Below the pieces are notes generated by a model. The model was not told where the DNA came from. It saw nothing but the letters and a program-made list of their open reading frames with translations, and ran no database searches. Below, piece after piece: positions 1 through 11,149 of a stretch of DNA of 62,000 nucleotides (the stretch's first letter is position 1; each line of letters begins with the position of its first letter). The translations under genes were made by a program, and so were the position numbers. Origin of the DNA: Adiantum capillus-veneris (lineage: Eukaryota; Streptophyta; Polypodiopsida; Polypodiales; Pteridaceae); NCBI GenBank assembly GCA_014529385.2, contig CM043943.1, forward strand, positions 101,113,355 through 101,175,354, read 5' to 3'.

Positions 1-520
1 TTCCTGATTAAAAATGAGTTTGCAAAAACTACTTGCGGAGACATCGGAATCGATGTGGTCTAAAACTTTGCAGAAGAAAAATTTTCCAAATTCTGCACTG
101 ATTTTGAGTTATCGTTAGCGGACTGCGTACATGTCTGAAAAGCAACTTTCATTTTTTGTTTTTGATTTTTCTCCTAATTGAGAACGATTTTGCAGAATCA
201 GCCGAAAAGGCATTGAAATCGATGTCGTCTATAACTTTGCAGAAGAAAGTTTTTTCAAATTCTGCACTGATTGTGAGTTGTCGTTTGCGGACTGCGTATA
301 TGCCTGAAAAACAACTTCGTTTTTTGTTTTTTCTGCTAATTGAAAATAATTTTGCATAAATTATTCACTTGAGTCGGCGGAATCGATGTGGTGTACAACT
401 TTGCAGAAGAAACTTTCTCTAAATTCTGCACCAGTTTTGGGTTATCGTTCTCGTACTGCGAATATGTTTGAAAAGCAAATTTTACTTTTTGCTTTTGATT
501 TTCCTCATAATTGAAAACTT
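1..520. repeat. Tandem repeat, about 167-bp unit, three copies
   Basis: Three diverged copies of one unit lie head to tail. The shared anchor CGATGTGGTC, followed by ACTTTGCAGAAGAA, begins near 51, 220 and 385, so the period is 165-169 bp. Each unit also contains CAAATTCTGCAC and a GACTGCG segment about 60-80 bp further on. The array starts at the window edge and may continue upstream. Short reading frames in it are by-products of the repeat. Confidence 0.75.
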
Positions 521-734
521 CTCAATTATATTTTCTCTTCATCAATCATATATTTGTTACTGACGTAACTTTGTTTGCAGAAGCCAGTTACATATCGTTC
601 CGATTCAGTAGAGCCGTTGATGATCGTCCAGATTCTATCTCGAGCTACTATTGGTACATGATCTTTTGTTATATGATATACTCGTTCATTGATTCTCGTA
701 TAATTATTCTTCTAGAGATATAGTTTACATCGTT

Positions 735-1310
735 TTATTGATAATGTCTCGTTGATACCATAGTGATTTTGATGGTACCATGATGATGTTTTGTTAGTAC
801 TTTGATCATGGTGATTTTCGTTGATACCATGATGATATTTCATTGACACCATGGTTATTCTCGGTGATGCCATGATGATATTTCTTTGATTCCATGGTTA
901 TTCTTGATGATACCATGATGTTGTTTCGTTGATACCATGGTTATTCTCGGTGAGACTATGATGTTGTTTCATTGATACCATGGTTATTCTCGGTGATACC
1001 ATGATGTTGTTTCATTGATACAATGATTATTCTCGGTGATATCATGATGTTGTTTTGTTGATACCATGATTATTCTCGGTGATACCACGATGTTGTTTCG
1101 TTGATACCATGGTTATTCTCGGTGATACCATGATGTTGTTTCGTTGGTACAATGCTTATTCTTGGTGATATCATGATGTTGTTTCATTGATACCATGGTT
1201 ATTCTCGGTGATACCATGACGTTGTTTCGTTGATACAATGATTATTATATGATGCTTTTCATTGATACCATGATGATTTATTCATTTTTATTGATACAAT
1301 GATGATATTT
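735..1310. repeat. Minisatellite, about 43-bp unit
   Basis: About a dozen diverged units are built from GATGTTGTTTCGTTGATACC followed by ATGGTTATTCTCGGTGATAC. The period is near 43 bp in the central part (about 910-1240) and less regular at both edges. No coding potential is seen. Confidence 0.85.
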
Positions 1311-2023
1311 TGTTAATACTTTGATGAAACTCATTGATATCACTACAATGATAAATGTCGTTTTATGTAGTATATACACATGTCATTTGCATCATGTAAT
1401 CACGCATCTTGTACTTTTACGTTCATACTTATATTTTGTCGTACGTATATATGTCGTCAAAAGAGCGGCGTCGCGAGCCATCTCTTATGGTATTGTGAAT
1501 GTAATTATTTCACTAACGATGCTGATAATTTTCATGACTATGTTTTTTGAGTCTATGATCTATGTAGGATTGATCAAAGAATTGATTTCATGAAGACAAA
1601 CTTGGTGACAATAAAAGATTTATGAAGACATGCTTGGTGATGACATATTGATTACGAGCTAATCGATAGCTTTTACACCTCTTTATTGAACCTTTGTATT
1701 CATTATTATGTTTGATAGGATAGGAGTAATGTAACTCCTCATAAAATATTCATTGTAAAAGGAGTGATGTAGCTCCTCATGAGCATTTGTACATTCAATG
1801 ATTTTTATAATATAACGGTGGGTGTATATAGAGCTATGGGTTTTTCCCTTGATCCCCCAAGGGTTTTTTCATCCACAGTTAGGGACCCTTATTTGAGCAG
1901 GGGTGTTGAGCTTATATGTGAAGCTACTCAATATATGGCTTCTCTATATATGGCACCCAGGTCCGCTCTATATATACATCATCTCATGTGTGTATTCTAC
2001 ACACTTTGGGGTTCTATTTCTGT

Positions 2024-2035
<12 letters not shown>
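1311..2035. other. No gene recognised; LTR-like sequence
   Basis: This is AT-rich sequence. A short near-repeat (GGAGTAATGTAACTCCTCAT and GGAGTGATGTAGCTCCTCAT, near 1724 and 1760) is followed by sequence with TATATA-like stretches and a CT tract, as in the downstream part of some plant LTRs. No partner LTR, primer site or coding domain was found, so the LTR reading is only a suggestion. Confidence 0.35.

Positions 2036-2071
<36 letters not shown>
2036..2071. repeat. (CT)n microsatellite
   Basis: About 18 uninterrupted CT dinucleotides. The Leu/Ser-rich reading frames across it are artefacts. Confidence 0.97.
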
Positions 2072-2074
<3 letters not shown>

Positions 2075-2130
2075 ATTACTTTGTACGATGCTTTAGGTAA
2101 AATAAGCTCCAATGAAATGTGAGCTTACAA

Positions 2131-2560
2131 AAAATCATACTTCTTCTTGCGTCTGAGCCTTGGTTCTTACAACGGAAAAAGTTACTCCTAGACACGATCT
2201 GTGCAAATAAATTTGTAATCTAGTGAGTCATTAAGCTATACACTTTTCAATGTACGTATTCATGGAACACATGATTCGTAGATCTACATTGTAGATTTGT
2301 ATAATGAGAAAAATGTAATCTTTAAACTACTCCCTGTGTCAGGATCTTCGGTTCTTACAATGGAAGGAGTTTCTCTCAGACACGATTTGTGGAAAAAAAC
2401 CAGTATCTAATGAGCTATTGATTTTTAAAGTGTGATCGTTCTCGGCGTCTGGATCGAATGTGTATCCTTTGCTCTTACAACAGGAATAAAACCCCTGCGT
2501 TTGGTGCTTAGGATTTGTTTAGATCCTTACAATGAGAGGGATACACACGTGACACCACGT
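2131..2560. repeat. Diverged direct repeats around a GGTTCTTACAA core
   Basis: Segments near 2150, 2340 and 2440 share the order 'gtctg/gtcag, GGTTCTTACAA(C/T)GGAA, then (A/C)GACACGAT(C/T)TGTG'. The first two match well and the third is weak. Spacing is about 190 and 100 bp. No coding domain is seen. Confidence 0.5.
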
Positions 2561-2898
2561 TTTACGTTGTTCTTTGTCTTTTGTAAAATAATGTGTATTT
2601 GTATGACTTCGTCACATTCCTATTGATAGCATCTCATACATGCGAGGTTTTTGATTTGAAAAATCATAACTTATTTTTTTATGATATGAAAAATCATAAT
2701 TAACATCATGCATAATCATGTGGACGTTCTTGTGTGTGTCTCTTAAATTACATTCATGTGGACCTGTGGTTTAGGGTTTAGGGTGATTGCTTCATGGTTG
2801 TGTTGCAAAAGATGACTAGAATGTGTTGCATTACATGTCACTTATACTACTGAGAAATTATGTTTTTTTGTTTCTTAGTTTTAGCTTCTACGCACATC

Positions 2899-4275
2899 AT
2901 GGTTACTATAGGCAAGATAACGAAAGTTGAGCACAAATATGTCAAAGAATTTGTATACACTCATCTTCATGGGTTACAAAGTGATCGCCTCCAGGAAGTC
3001 TTGCAAGAGTCCTCATACAAATAATTTTTGGATGAGTTATGTAGTGCTACATATGTAGAACTAGTTGCAAAATTTTGTAGTGCTTCAGGTGGGATTGAAG
3101 TCCTTACAGATGGTCAGTTGGCCCAGGATGTGAGTCAAATCATATGGCAAGTTTGCAGAGTTGCAGAAACCCTTGAGAAGAAAATTAAAGGGAAGTCTAG
3201 CTTCATGGAACTCATGAAGAAACTAGAGGTCCTCTATAGAAGCATGAAGCAACAAGGAAAGAGACCACACATAGAAGAGGCCAAGGATGTACCTGAAGTG
3301 CCTGCCACTTTGGAAGTACCAATCTCTAGCAATGTCCCAATGCTGCCCAACATGGGAAGTTTAGACCCATGTAACCTCGTCATCATGCACATGGATTGCA
3401 TTGAATTTCCACAAATTGCAAGAATTGGAGAAGGTAGATACATCATGGTCATGAAGGTGAAAGTCAATCATGAGACCTTCACATATGAATTTTACGCCAG
3501 CAAGCTAGTCAAGGGTGATGGCCAGAAGAGTGCCAATGACATAGCGCTGCATGAGGCCAAAATTATGAATATCACTCATAGTGGAATCATTGCTGCTCTG
3601 GAATTGGCAAGACATGCCATGCGAGCTCCCACCTCATCTTCAAGATGTGGAATGGTGGAAACTTCAACCACTAGCTAGAGAGACTCCAAAAGGAGGGGAA
3701 GAATGTGGCCATGAGCAAGGGTTTCAAAGATGTCGAGGGGACTGTTGAAGCCATCTATATGGCCTATCATTAATGGATTGCTCCAAACCTTCATCTTTTT
3801 GCACGCAAATAACATCACTCACAATGATGTTCATGGAAGTAATATCTTGCTGCATTTTGGTATCACTGGAGTATATGTGGGAATATGTGATTGGGGTAGT
3901 GCAACCTTGTTCTCCACAGAGAACACATTTCTGAAGTTACCAAATCTTCTCCCATTGACAAGGGAAACCTGGAGCAAGTGATTTTGGTGGGTGGATCCTG
4001 AATGTATATCCACAAATCCTCCAGTCTACATGCGCAGCCAAGATATCTTCTCCCTTTGTAAATTCATTCAAGAACTCCTAAAATATTTACCCAAGGATGA
4101 TGACACTAATTATATCGATTTCCTTAGACTCTTTCAAAAAGTCCTGTGCACTTGTGTATCTCCCAATCCCACCCAACGCAAGTCCTCACATGATCTCCTC
4201 AGCATGTTACAAGGCATTAAGCGTGTTGGTCCCACGCTCCTAGATAGTGCAAGCTTGAGGCCATCCAATGATTGA
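2899..4275 (+). pseudogene. Protein-kinase-like gene with four in-frame stops
   Basis: One reading frame runs about 459 codons from ATG 2899 to TGA 4273-4275. It is broken by TAA 3022, TAG 3676, TGA 3712 and TGA 3979, with no frameshift. Kinase landmarks are in order. A Gly-rich-loop-like GEGRY lies near 3427, with a possible ATP-site lysine in YASKLVK near 3495. The catalytic loop HNDVHGSNILL (His-x-Asp-x4-Asn) is near 3817, and Asp-Trp-Gly replaces Asp-Phe-Gly near 3886. A subdomain-IX-like QDIFSL lies near 4040 and a C-lobe PNPTQRKS near 4165. About 130 residues of unrecognised sequence precede the kinase part. It could be a retired host kinase or a kinase carried by a transposon. No introns are evident, so a retrocopy is possible. 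Activity is unlikely because of the stops. Confidence 0.7.
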
Positions 4276-4520
4276 AATCATACCTTGTAATTTAAGAATG
4301 TGTTTATACTTTGCAATGAAACAGTTTTGTCTTGTCTCATGTCCATTGGCTTGAAATTTCATGCTATTTTATTACATTGGTGTTGTCAAAGTGATGAGAG
4401 AGATGTGACATTTAAAATTGTGTATGTTGAACATTGATTGTACCATCGATTGTAGTTTTTTAATTGATGTCTATCTATCATTTCAATCTAATATTTTATT
4501 ATCGTGTGATTCGACAGGAA

Positions 4521-5328
4521 ATGGCAGCCCCATACGCTCCTCCCAATGTCGACTGCGGTGAGATTGACCACAAGGAGTCTCAACGCATCCTCAGAGAGGA
4601 CAACCTGCATTACGGGGCTCAAGACCTCTCTGCATTCTTTGTTGAGGTCATGGAGCCTGAGGGTATCGAGGGCAAACAAATGAAATTGGAGGACGTACGC
4701 AAGTGTTATCCCTCCTTTTTTTTGTGAAAGATGTATTGTTCAGAAGGTCAGGTTGTGCCAAGGCAACGACACCATTGAAAATCTCAGATTTGCAACACAA
4801 AGGGCTTGCAATTTTGTTGCTTCTATGCTTCATCCAAAAGGAGTAAAATCTACCTACTAATAATAATCAAGTTGCCATGTACTTCATCCAACAAGTTTTC
4901 ATGTAAGATATAATGAAGAAGCGCGTCTTTGGACAGATCTTCCTTTCAATGCTGGCGTCGGACTTGGAAGAGCTAAGGAAAGGACACAAGCACGTCGTGG
5001 GGAGGCAGATTCACCGGCACGAAAGAGGCCAATGGTGCTCCTACCAAAAGAGCATGAACAAATTGTTAATATCGTGTCTCAGGGGGCTACACTAGCCAAC
5101 CAAGGAGAGAGTGTTCTATCGCGACAAGAGAAGTTGGCAGCCAAAGAAGTAGAAGTATTTGTTTTATCCAAAAAACTTACCAGATATGAAGCGCGATATG
5201 GTCCTCTCTCTCCCCTTCCTGAGGAGGCAGGACCAAGTCATGAGGTAGATATTCAAGAAACGGTGGATATGCTTGAGGAAGCATTGAACGCAGATCTTGA
5301 AGAAGCAATGGATATCACAGTTTCTTAA
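4521..5328 (+). CDS. Unrecognised split coding region
   Basis: I do not recognise a family. Two open stretches on the plus strand look like remnants or exons of one gene. The first starts at ATG 4521 (MAAPYAPPNVDCGE) and stays open to about 4727. The second is open from about 4866 to TAA 5326-5328. It has a basic part (ARRGEADSPARKRP, near 4990) and then a Glu-rich, probably helical tail. Splice junctions between them are not clear. It lies between the kinase-like pseudogene and the hAT relic, and could belong to either neighbour or to a separate element. Confidence 0.35.
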
Positions 5329-5569
5329 AGACATTGTAGGCTATAGTTGGAAATGGCAAATTACCCCGCCCTTTTTTAAGATGCATCGGATTCTCTCTAT
5401 GTTTATGGCAATGAATTCTTTTTGGAGTTTCTAATTGATGACTTTGTTGAGAATTTGGTTTGTAGATGTCATTTTGTTTAAGATGTCCAAAGGTGTGCAT
5501 GTTGCTCTTAATTCAAAAAAGTGAGATGTATAGCTCAATAGTGAGCTACAGTGAGATAGAGTAGATATA

Positions 5570-5948
5570 TTAACATGAAAAGATGTTTACATTTTCACCA
5601 TCTATCACAGGCAAATGGTCATCAACCTCTTCATTATCTGAACATTTTGAAGGCACTTCCCACTCCATCTCATCATCGCTACACCTCTGTTCTGCCACCA
5701 TTTCATGAGCCTGAAGCACTCCAAAGCGTACTTCGATCGCCCATGTGGCTATCTTCCTACGTGCATGAATGAGATGCATGTTACAAAGGAAGTACACAAG
5801 GTCTACGGAATGAGCAAGACTTAAGAAATTTCTGCGCTTTGAGTGCACAAAATCATAAGAAGACCAATTGCGCTCACATCTACCACTAGATTCCGCGATT
5901 GAAAGCATCCTGGTCGCTACGTGTTGTAATTCAACTACGTCTCCTCCT
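5570..5948 (-). pseudogene. hAT transposase, C-terminal part (split by the 5953-15821 insertion)
   Basis: The minus strand encodes a typical hAT C-terminal dimerisation segment. It starts right at the insertion edge with GGDVVELQHVATRMLS. Then come SSGRCERNWSSYDFVHSKRR and DLVYFLCNMHL, matching the family pattern 'A.R.LS...SS..CERNWS....HSK.RN...DLV...NL'. An acidic tail follows, ending in a stop at 5570. The upstream part of the same gene is at 15825-17520 on the same strand. The conserved order GPVWWKEYH | GGDVVELQ is broken exactly at the TIR element. Together they form one decayed hAT gene of the BED/DUF659 type. Confidence 0.85.
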
Positions 5949-5952
5949 ATTA

Positions 5953-5980
5953 GGGCCAAAAACGACTCAAAAAGGGCTGT
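5953..5980 (+). repeat. Left terminal inverted repeat of the 9.87-kb element
   Basis: It begins GGGCCAAAAACGACTC, followed by AAAAAGGGCTGT. It matches the reverse complement of 15794-15821 at 27 of 28 positions. Including the flanking bases, both ends read ATTAGGG outward-in. Confidence 0.92.
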
Positions 5981-6010
5981 GTAAGGAGTTGGTTAAATTA
6001 CTAATTAGTA

Positions 6011-6035
6011 GAGCCGTTTGTGGTCAAAACGGCTC
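6011..6035. repeat. Subterminal hairpin
   Basis: GAGCCGTTT (6011-6019) and AAACGGCTC (6027-6035) can pair into a perfect 9-bp stem with a 7-base loop, 58 bp inside the left end of the element. Short subterminal inverted repeats often serve as transposase-binding sites. That role here is inference. Confidence 0.6.
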
Positions 6036-6318
6036 CAAATTTGTCCGTTTTGGTCATTTAAAGCATATCTACGCAATCTAAAGCGTATCTAGGTACATAT
6101 CTCTAAATATTCAAAAAGATATCGTTTTCTTCACATTCCTTTGTGGCTCACCTTGAAATTTGTTTTCATTTACTTCACTTGGTGGCAAATAGTTGTTTCC
6201 ACTTTTGAATCTCTCTTTTTTCTCTCACCTTTCGCGAGCTTTTTCTCTTCTTCTCTGATGCACCTTGTTCTGGTGCTACGTTATTTTCATTATACTTTCT
6301 GCTCCTTCATTACTTACA

Positions 6319-8716
6319 ATGACTAATACATCTTCCATTAGTGATAACCGCAAGTTTCACTTGAACATTAAGCTAAGCCAGGAATATGCTACTACGCGGA
6401 GTGTCTATCAAAGACCAATTACAACTACAAATGAAGCACAATAACTTCACAACGAGGGAACAAAACACATTGATATGTGGACAGATGGGAGCTTGTATCC
6501 ACCGGATCCTAGCACTGGAAGGTATCCATCTTTTCACACACCTCATGATTTGATGAGATTTGTTGGTGATGGGGTTGATGGCTTACTAGGATATAGTTCT
6601 AGGTTATCTCATTTACACATTGATCATATACATTACATTCAATATCTCAATTAAAGCTGTTTTGTCTTCAAATGCAACAAGAATTTTAGAACTTGAAAAC
6701 CAAATAGCATCTCTAAAACAAGAAAATCACCAACTTCGGACTTTAAAAGAAACTCCAATAGGATTAAAAGCACGAGTAAAACGAATGAGAGATGTAGTAA
6801 ACTTAACAGAAGGTTCTGGACAAAGAAAAAAAAGATTAAAGATTACTAGAGAACATGTGACTAGTCTTTTAGGATTTGATATGTCCAATGGTCAAGAAAG
6901 GGTGAGATTTTTGAATGAGGTAATGAACAAAAGTGATATTCTTAAACTTTTGAAACTTCCTGAAAATCAAACTCAGAAAAAATTGGTATTTCAAAGTTTA
7001 CTGAAAGATATGGGTTTACTGGTCCAACCTTCTCAAATGCAAGAAGTTTGTGACACAGTGGGGGTGAGTAGAAGGGGTTACAGGGCCATCTCTAAAACCT
7101 GGTTTCAGGTTTTAAAGTATTACAAGATTAAAGCTTTTGGGTTGCCTAGGCCTCATAATGTTGGGAAAGTTAGGACTCTATTAAACAAAGAAATACCCGA
7201 ACATTTTTGAGAGTACTATCATATAGAAGGAACGATGCCATATGAAAAACAGAAAAAAAAATCTTCTTTTGAGTATAATGTTTTTAATAACATTCGGATG
7301 AGTATAAAGAATGTTCAATCTGCTATGGTGAGATACTATAATATGCAAGAAGTAGATTGTGAAGGAAAACTTATATTTGTTCTGAAATTGGATGAAGCTC
7401 AAATTCAAAAATGTCAAAACATGGAAAGAGTATCCATATCCCTTATGAATAGAGCATTGGACTATAGCCAGGGTAAGATTGATTCCCCATACCACAAAAC
7501 TCAATCAGAAATGGAACTTTGGTGGATTGGAGCAGCTCAAATACCAGTAGAAAATCACGATACATTGAAATGGCTATTTTTGCAGACCGATATCCCTTCT
7601 GTTATACAGGACCCAAATGCAGGTGAAAAAATCTGTGTAGATGGCATGGGTGACTTTTTTGTAGAATGGCACTTGAGTGCCGACCTAAAAGCATTAAAGT
7701 GCATGTTTGGTGTATGTGGAGGTGCCAATACCAAGTATCCATGTCTATATTGCATGGCAAGCACTGGAACAAAAGGATGGCTTGCAGAACACGAGGTTGG
7801 AAAAGCACCATCGAGGAATAGTGTTAACGTCATCGACTACCCATCGTCTTCTATGATTTGGGATCCAATTCGAACAATAGATTTTAAAAATGTACATATA
7901 TGCACAATGCATGCAGAGATTAGAATCTTGGACAAATTGCTTTGACTCCATCTTGACTATGCATATTCTATTAAGCCAACTAAGCTTGCAGACGAGTACA
8001 TAGAAAAATGCGAGACTTTGCTCTCTCAAATGGGTTTTCATGGTGGTCAAGTGCATCTAAAAAAAGATTCCACTCTTTCAAAAGGAACCGGTGATGTTTT
8101 GCAAGATGTTTCAAGGGGTGGAGCAAAAGACAAAAGATTTTTGAGTAACCATGACAACAAACAAGTTGATGCTATGTGGAACTGATGGAAGGATCTTTGT
8201 GTTATAACAACCAATGTCAAAAGTAGACCAGATGTAGCCAACAAACGCATGGAAGTGTGGAAGAAGCTCGACAATTTTTTGAAAGTTTTGAGACAACAAG
8301 TTAGCTCTGCTACTTATGCAGATGACTTTAAAAAGACAATAAAGCTTTTAATAACTGCTATTATAGATGCTTGGGGAGCAAAAGACATCACATATTACTT
8401 GGTGAGTATTCAATTACTTTCTAAAGTCTGGATAGTATTTTACTTTGCATCCTATTGAGTTCAACTTTTTTTTAATTTTTAGCATATTCTATACCTGCAT
8501 GGACCATATTTTGCAAAACAAGGACCCCTTGCAACATGGAATACTGAGGGAATGGAAAAATCTCACTATCAAGCGAGGACTTCTTTTTTCAAATGTACGA
8601 GAAAGGGAGGTGGACAAAGAAGGAGCAATGCACTAAAGGAATTATTCAATTGGTTCTATAGGAGGCAATTACAACGGATGAGATCAAACAACCATGCTGC
8701 TCAACCACAGATATGA
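6319..8716 (+). pseudogene. DDE-type transposase of the 9.87-kb element (stop-interrupted)
   Basis: Model: exon 1 from ATG 6319 to about 6600, an intron to about 6654, exon 2 to 8401 (donor GTGAGT), an 81-bp intron, then exon 3 at 8483-8716. A leucine-zipper-like coiled coil lies near 6680-6750 (ILELENQIASLKQENHQL). Candidate catalytic acids are Asp 7391 (FVLKLDEAQ), Asp 7682 (SADLKALK) and Glu 8546 or 8555 (NTEGMEKSHYQ). A CxxC pair (YPCLYC, near 7735) follows the second Asp, and CTMHAEIRI near 7901 fits a conserved His region. GGG plus basic residues follow the Glu. This order matches a widespread but poorly named group of eukaryotic DDE transposases; I cannot fix the superfamily. In-frame stops are one TAA near 6456, TGA 7208, TGA 7943 and TGA 8184. 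No frameshifts are seen. It is probably non-functional in this copy unless the stops are bypassed. Confidence 0.75.
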
Positions 8717-8931
8717 GATTAATGCTTCACTTTGAAACTTTGTACTGAATCTTTTTAAAGAGATCCAAATTCAAAAAAGATATTTTGGTGCAAAAAAATG
8801 TCAAATTTACATCAGTTTTTTATTTTTTTTATATCTCTAGGAATGTCACCCCTATATCTCAAAAACTTTCTTCTTTTATAGCCCCCAAGAAGGTTGACAT
8901 TTGTCTCCTCAACTGTTGCATAGCTAGAGTA
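8717..8931. other. Convergent 3' region between transposase and minus-strand gene
   Basis: The two genes converge here. The sequence is T-rich with a long poly-T/A stretch near 8817-8835. It presumably holds both 3' ends. No ORF is seen. Confidence 0.5.
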
Positions 8932-10431
8932 TCAAAGAAAGTATCCTGCTCTTGAGGCATTGAATCCTGCAGCATATCCAAACATTCGAAGTGCTGCTGC
9001 TCTCTCAAGTAGCATAATCTTGTTTGCATTGTTTTGAAGGGGAGTGTACCCTAAAAACTGTGACAATATCTTCAGTGCAAACATTGGCAACTCATGATCT
9101 TCAGAATACTGCATGTGGAAAGCACAGAAGGTGGCACTATCCAATGTAGGCATGTAGTGCATGAGAGAGGAGGCATCCATTCTTGAAGAGCCCTCTATTG
9201 CTTTCCCTCTCGAGACTTTAGCTCTCCCAAGAAAATTGTCTTTGTCAAGGAGTTCAATCTGCAAAATTAGACAATGAGTAATTAGAACTAACTTGAAAAA
9301 AAAGAAAGATTTCAGTAGGGAGATCACCTTTTGCAATTCATCTTCGGCAATGAATTTTTCTTGAAGGAGATTGCATGATCCGGTCATCTCTCTTATGTCA
9401 ACTTCCTTTCTAATTTTTTTCAGCTTAAAGTCTCTGCCAAAAGATTGGATGCCAAGCTCAACAAGCCTCTTCTCAAAATCCTCATCTTTGAGGGAAGGTT
9501 TTTCCTCTTCCACTCTTCTCATGCATAGAGCAAGTGCATCAGGAGCAGGCAAAAACTCTTTATTGGGTGTATGAAGATCAAGTGCCAAAAACTCCTCTTT
9601 TGACTCTTCTTCTGTGTCAATAAAATCTTTGGTCACCTCATAAGCTTCAGAAATGGTTGCAATATAGTAGTCCTCCCTCATATTAGGCAAACACTGGATA
9701 TGATGGAGAGGAATATACTCCTTCCCATTGATAAAGAAGTAGGGAAGTTTTGGAATAGTAAGGGAAGCTTCAGATACCTCTACCTCATCTGTTGGCTCAT
9801 CAATGACAGTACTAGCTCTAAATTGAGCAACATCAAAATTTGCACTCTCCTGCTCCTCAGCTGCAACATCAACTTCCTCCTCTTCTAGATTTTCACTTTT
9901 CTCAAGCTGCAAAGTTGTGGAAACACTTTTATTTGTTGCCTCATCTGTATCTTTCACTTCATCAGCTTTGCCTTGCATGTCAACTTTAAGGAACAAAAAG
10001 AAAAGAAAAGCAACTTCTTTTGGAACAAGGTTACAAGGTTTTAAATGTAATTGACAAGAAATGGTAGGTGGACAAACAAAGGAAGTCTTCTTAGAAAATC
10101 TTCCAAACCTCCTTGTTACTTTGCTCTTCTCAATTGAGTTTGTAGTATATTAGGTTAGATGACAATAAACCTTCCCATCTAAAACCAAACACTTGCCTTC
10201 AACTGCTTCTTCAAACTCTTTGAATTCTTCTGCCAAGAAGTCTTTCAAATGGTCTAGCAAAGCTGCAAGATCAAACACAGGGTTGAATATTTCATATGCT
10301 TTGGTGTACACCTCCATGTCACCACCATCCATCACAGCCACCAATAGTTTCTCACTTGGACTCTCCTCCAAAATCTCCTCCCGGCCTTCAATCATGGTAG
10401 AGGAAAAGTCGACAGGTGAAGCTAGGTACAA
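8932..10431 (-). CDS. Unrecognised acidic-protein gene of the 9.87-kb element
   Basis: I do not recognise a family. Exon 1 reads down from ATG 10431 (MYLASPVDFSS, then a Glu-rich helical region) to near 10160. A second exon opens at about 9983 after a good polypyrimidine tract (KVDMQGKADEV). It continues to 9328, has a clear 69-bp intron (9259-9327, GT-AG, removing only frame-neutral sequence) and ends at TGA 8932. The first junction is uncertain by a few bases, because the best donor does not keep phase with the best acceptor. The protein is about 410 residues: an acidic first half (EEEEVDVAAEEQES), a central LPYFFINGKEYIPLHHIQ segment, then a mixed-charge helical region and a hydrophobic end (FGYAAGFNASRAGYFL). 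No stops break the main exons. It is transcribed divergently from the H3-Ulp1 gene. Confidence 0.6.
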
Positions 10432-10489
10432 GGTATGGATATACGCCCAACGTTAATGTACTAGTGCCAATGACAAACCCAAACCACGC

Positions 10490-10735
10490 GATACACGCTG
10501 GACCCAAGCTTTGGAACTTGCTCCCTACGCGTTGTGCGGGACAAAACCACAGCAAAACGAACAACCCCGGACCACGCGATACGCGCTAGACCCAGGCTTT
10601 GGAAGTGCCTCCCTACGCGTCGTGCGGGACAAAGCCACACCAAACCGTAAAACAACACCGAACGACGTGATAGGCGCTGGACCCAGCCTTTGAAACTGCT
10701 TCCCTACACGTCGTACGAGACAAAGCCACAACAAA
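10490..10735. repeat. Array of about 80-90-bp units with ACGCGATA core (left arm)
   Basis: Three units begin at ACGCGATA (10496), ACGCGATA (10574) and ACGTGATA (10665). Each is followed by GGACCCAGCCTTTGGAA (or close) and then CTCCCTACGCGTCGTGCGGG and CAAAGCCACA. The array sits just upstream of the minus-strand gene. Related motifs recur on the other side of the divergent promoter at 11150-11630. Confidence 0.85.
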
Positions 10736-10879
10736 GCAAACAAGAAGCGATAGGGGCCACCGATGTGCAATTTGCAAAGGATGAGATCGTGCGAGGCGAA
10801 AGGATTACACAAAAATGGATAATATCTCGCGTCATATGCGACAAGTGAACGTGCAACATTCTTAAAATTCGAGACCAAG

Positions 10880-11001
10880 CTTTATATAACATCCGAAATA
10901 TGACCGTTAGTGACACGTGTCAGCCATGCACACGTGCCACGTGGCTTGCGCACAACGGTCGTCGTATGGACGGTCTTATGTATATAAACCCTTGTCACGT
11001 G
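10880..11001. promoter_or_regulatory. Putative bidirectional promoter with opposed TATA boxes, G-boxes and AACGG motifs
   Basis: A minus-strand TATA box (TTATATAAAG, 10880-10889) faces the acidic-protein gene. A plus-strand TATA box (TATGTATATAAAC, 10978-10990) faces the H3-Ulp1 gene. Between and beside them lie four CACGTG cores: in the palindrome GACACGTGTC (10912-10921), at 10931 and 10938, and at 10996. There are also two AACGG cores (10903-10907 on the minus strand, 10954-10958 on the plus strand). The first reads ACTAACGGTCA, one base from the plant M-phase activator (MSA) consensus. Function is inferred from motif content only. The plus-strand start codon is about 690 bp away, so a long leader or an unseen leader intron would be needed. 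Confidence 0.6.
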
Positions 11002-11149
11002 CTCATTTTGTGCTTTCTCCCATACTTGACATTCGCGTCGTGTCGTCCTCAACTACCCGCACTTCGAGTCATCCATCCACTAAGACAAGCCAAGTTTCTT
11101 CTCAAACGACGCAACCTGAAGTGTTGGGCATGTGGGCGCACCTCCTACC

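Noticed and set aside
735-1310. CRISPR-like array
   Set aside because: Units are head to tail without unique spacers, in a eukaryotic repeat context; this is a minisatellite.
1724-2100. A solo LTR
   Set aside because: No TG...CA borders, target duplication or second copy could be found in the window, so not listed as an element.
6319-8716. TGA read as an amino acid, or RNA editing, in the transposase and kinase-like genes
   Set aside because: Nuclear plant genes use the standard code and editing is organellar. Genes in the same element end properly at TGA, and decay by C-to-T change explains the stops.
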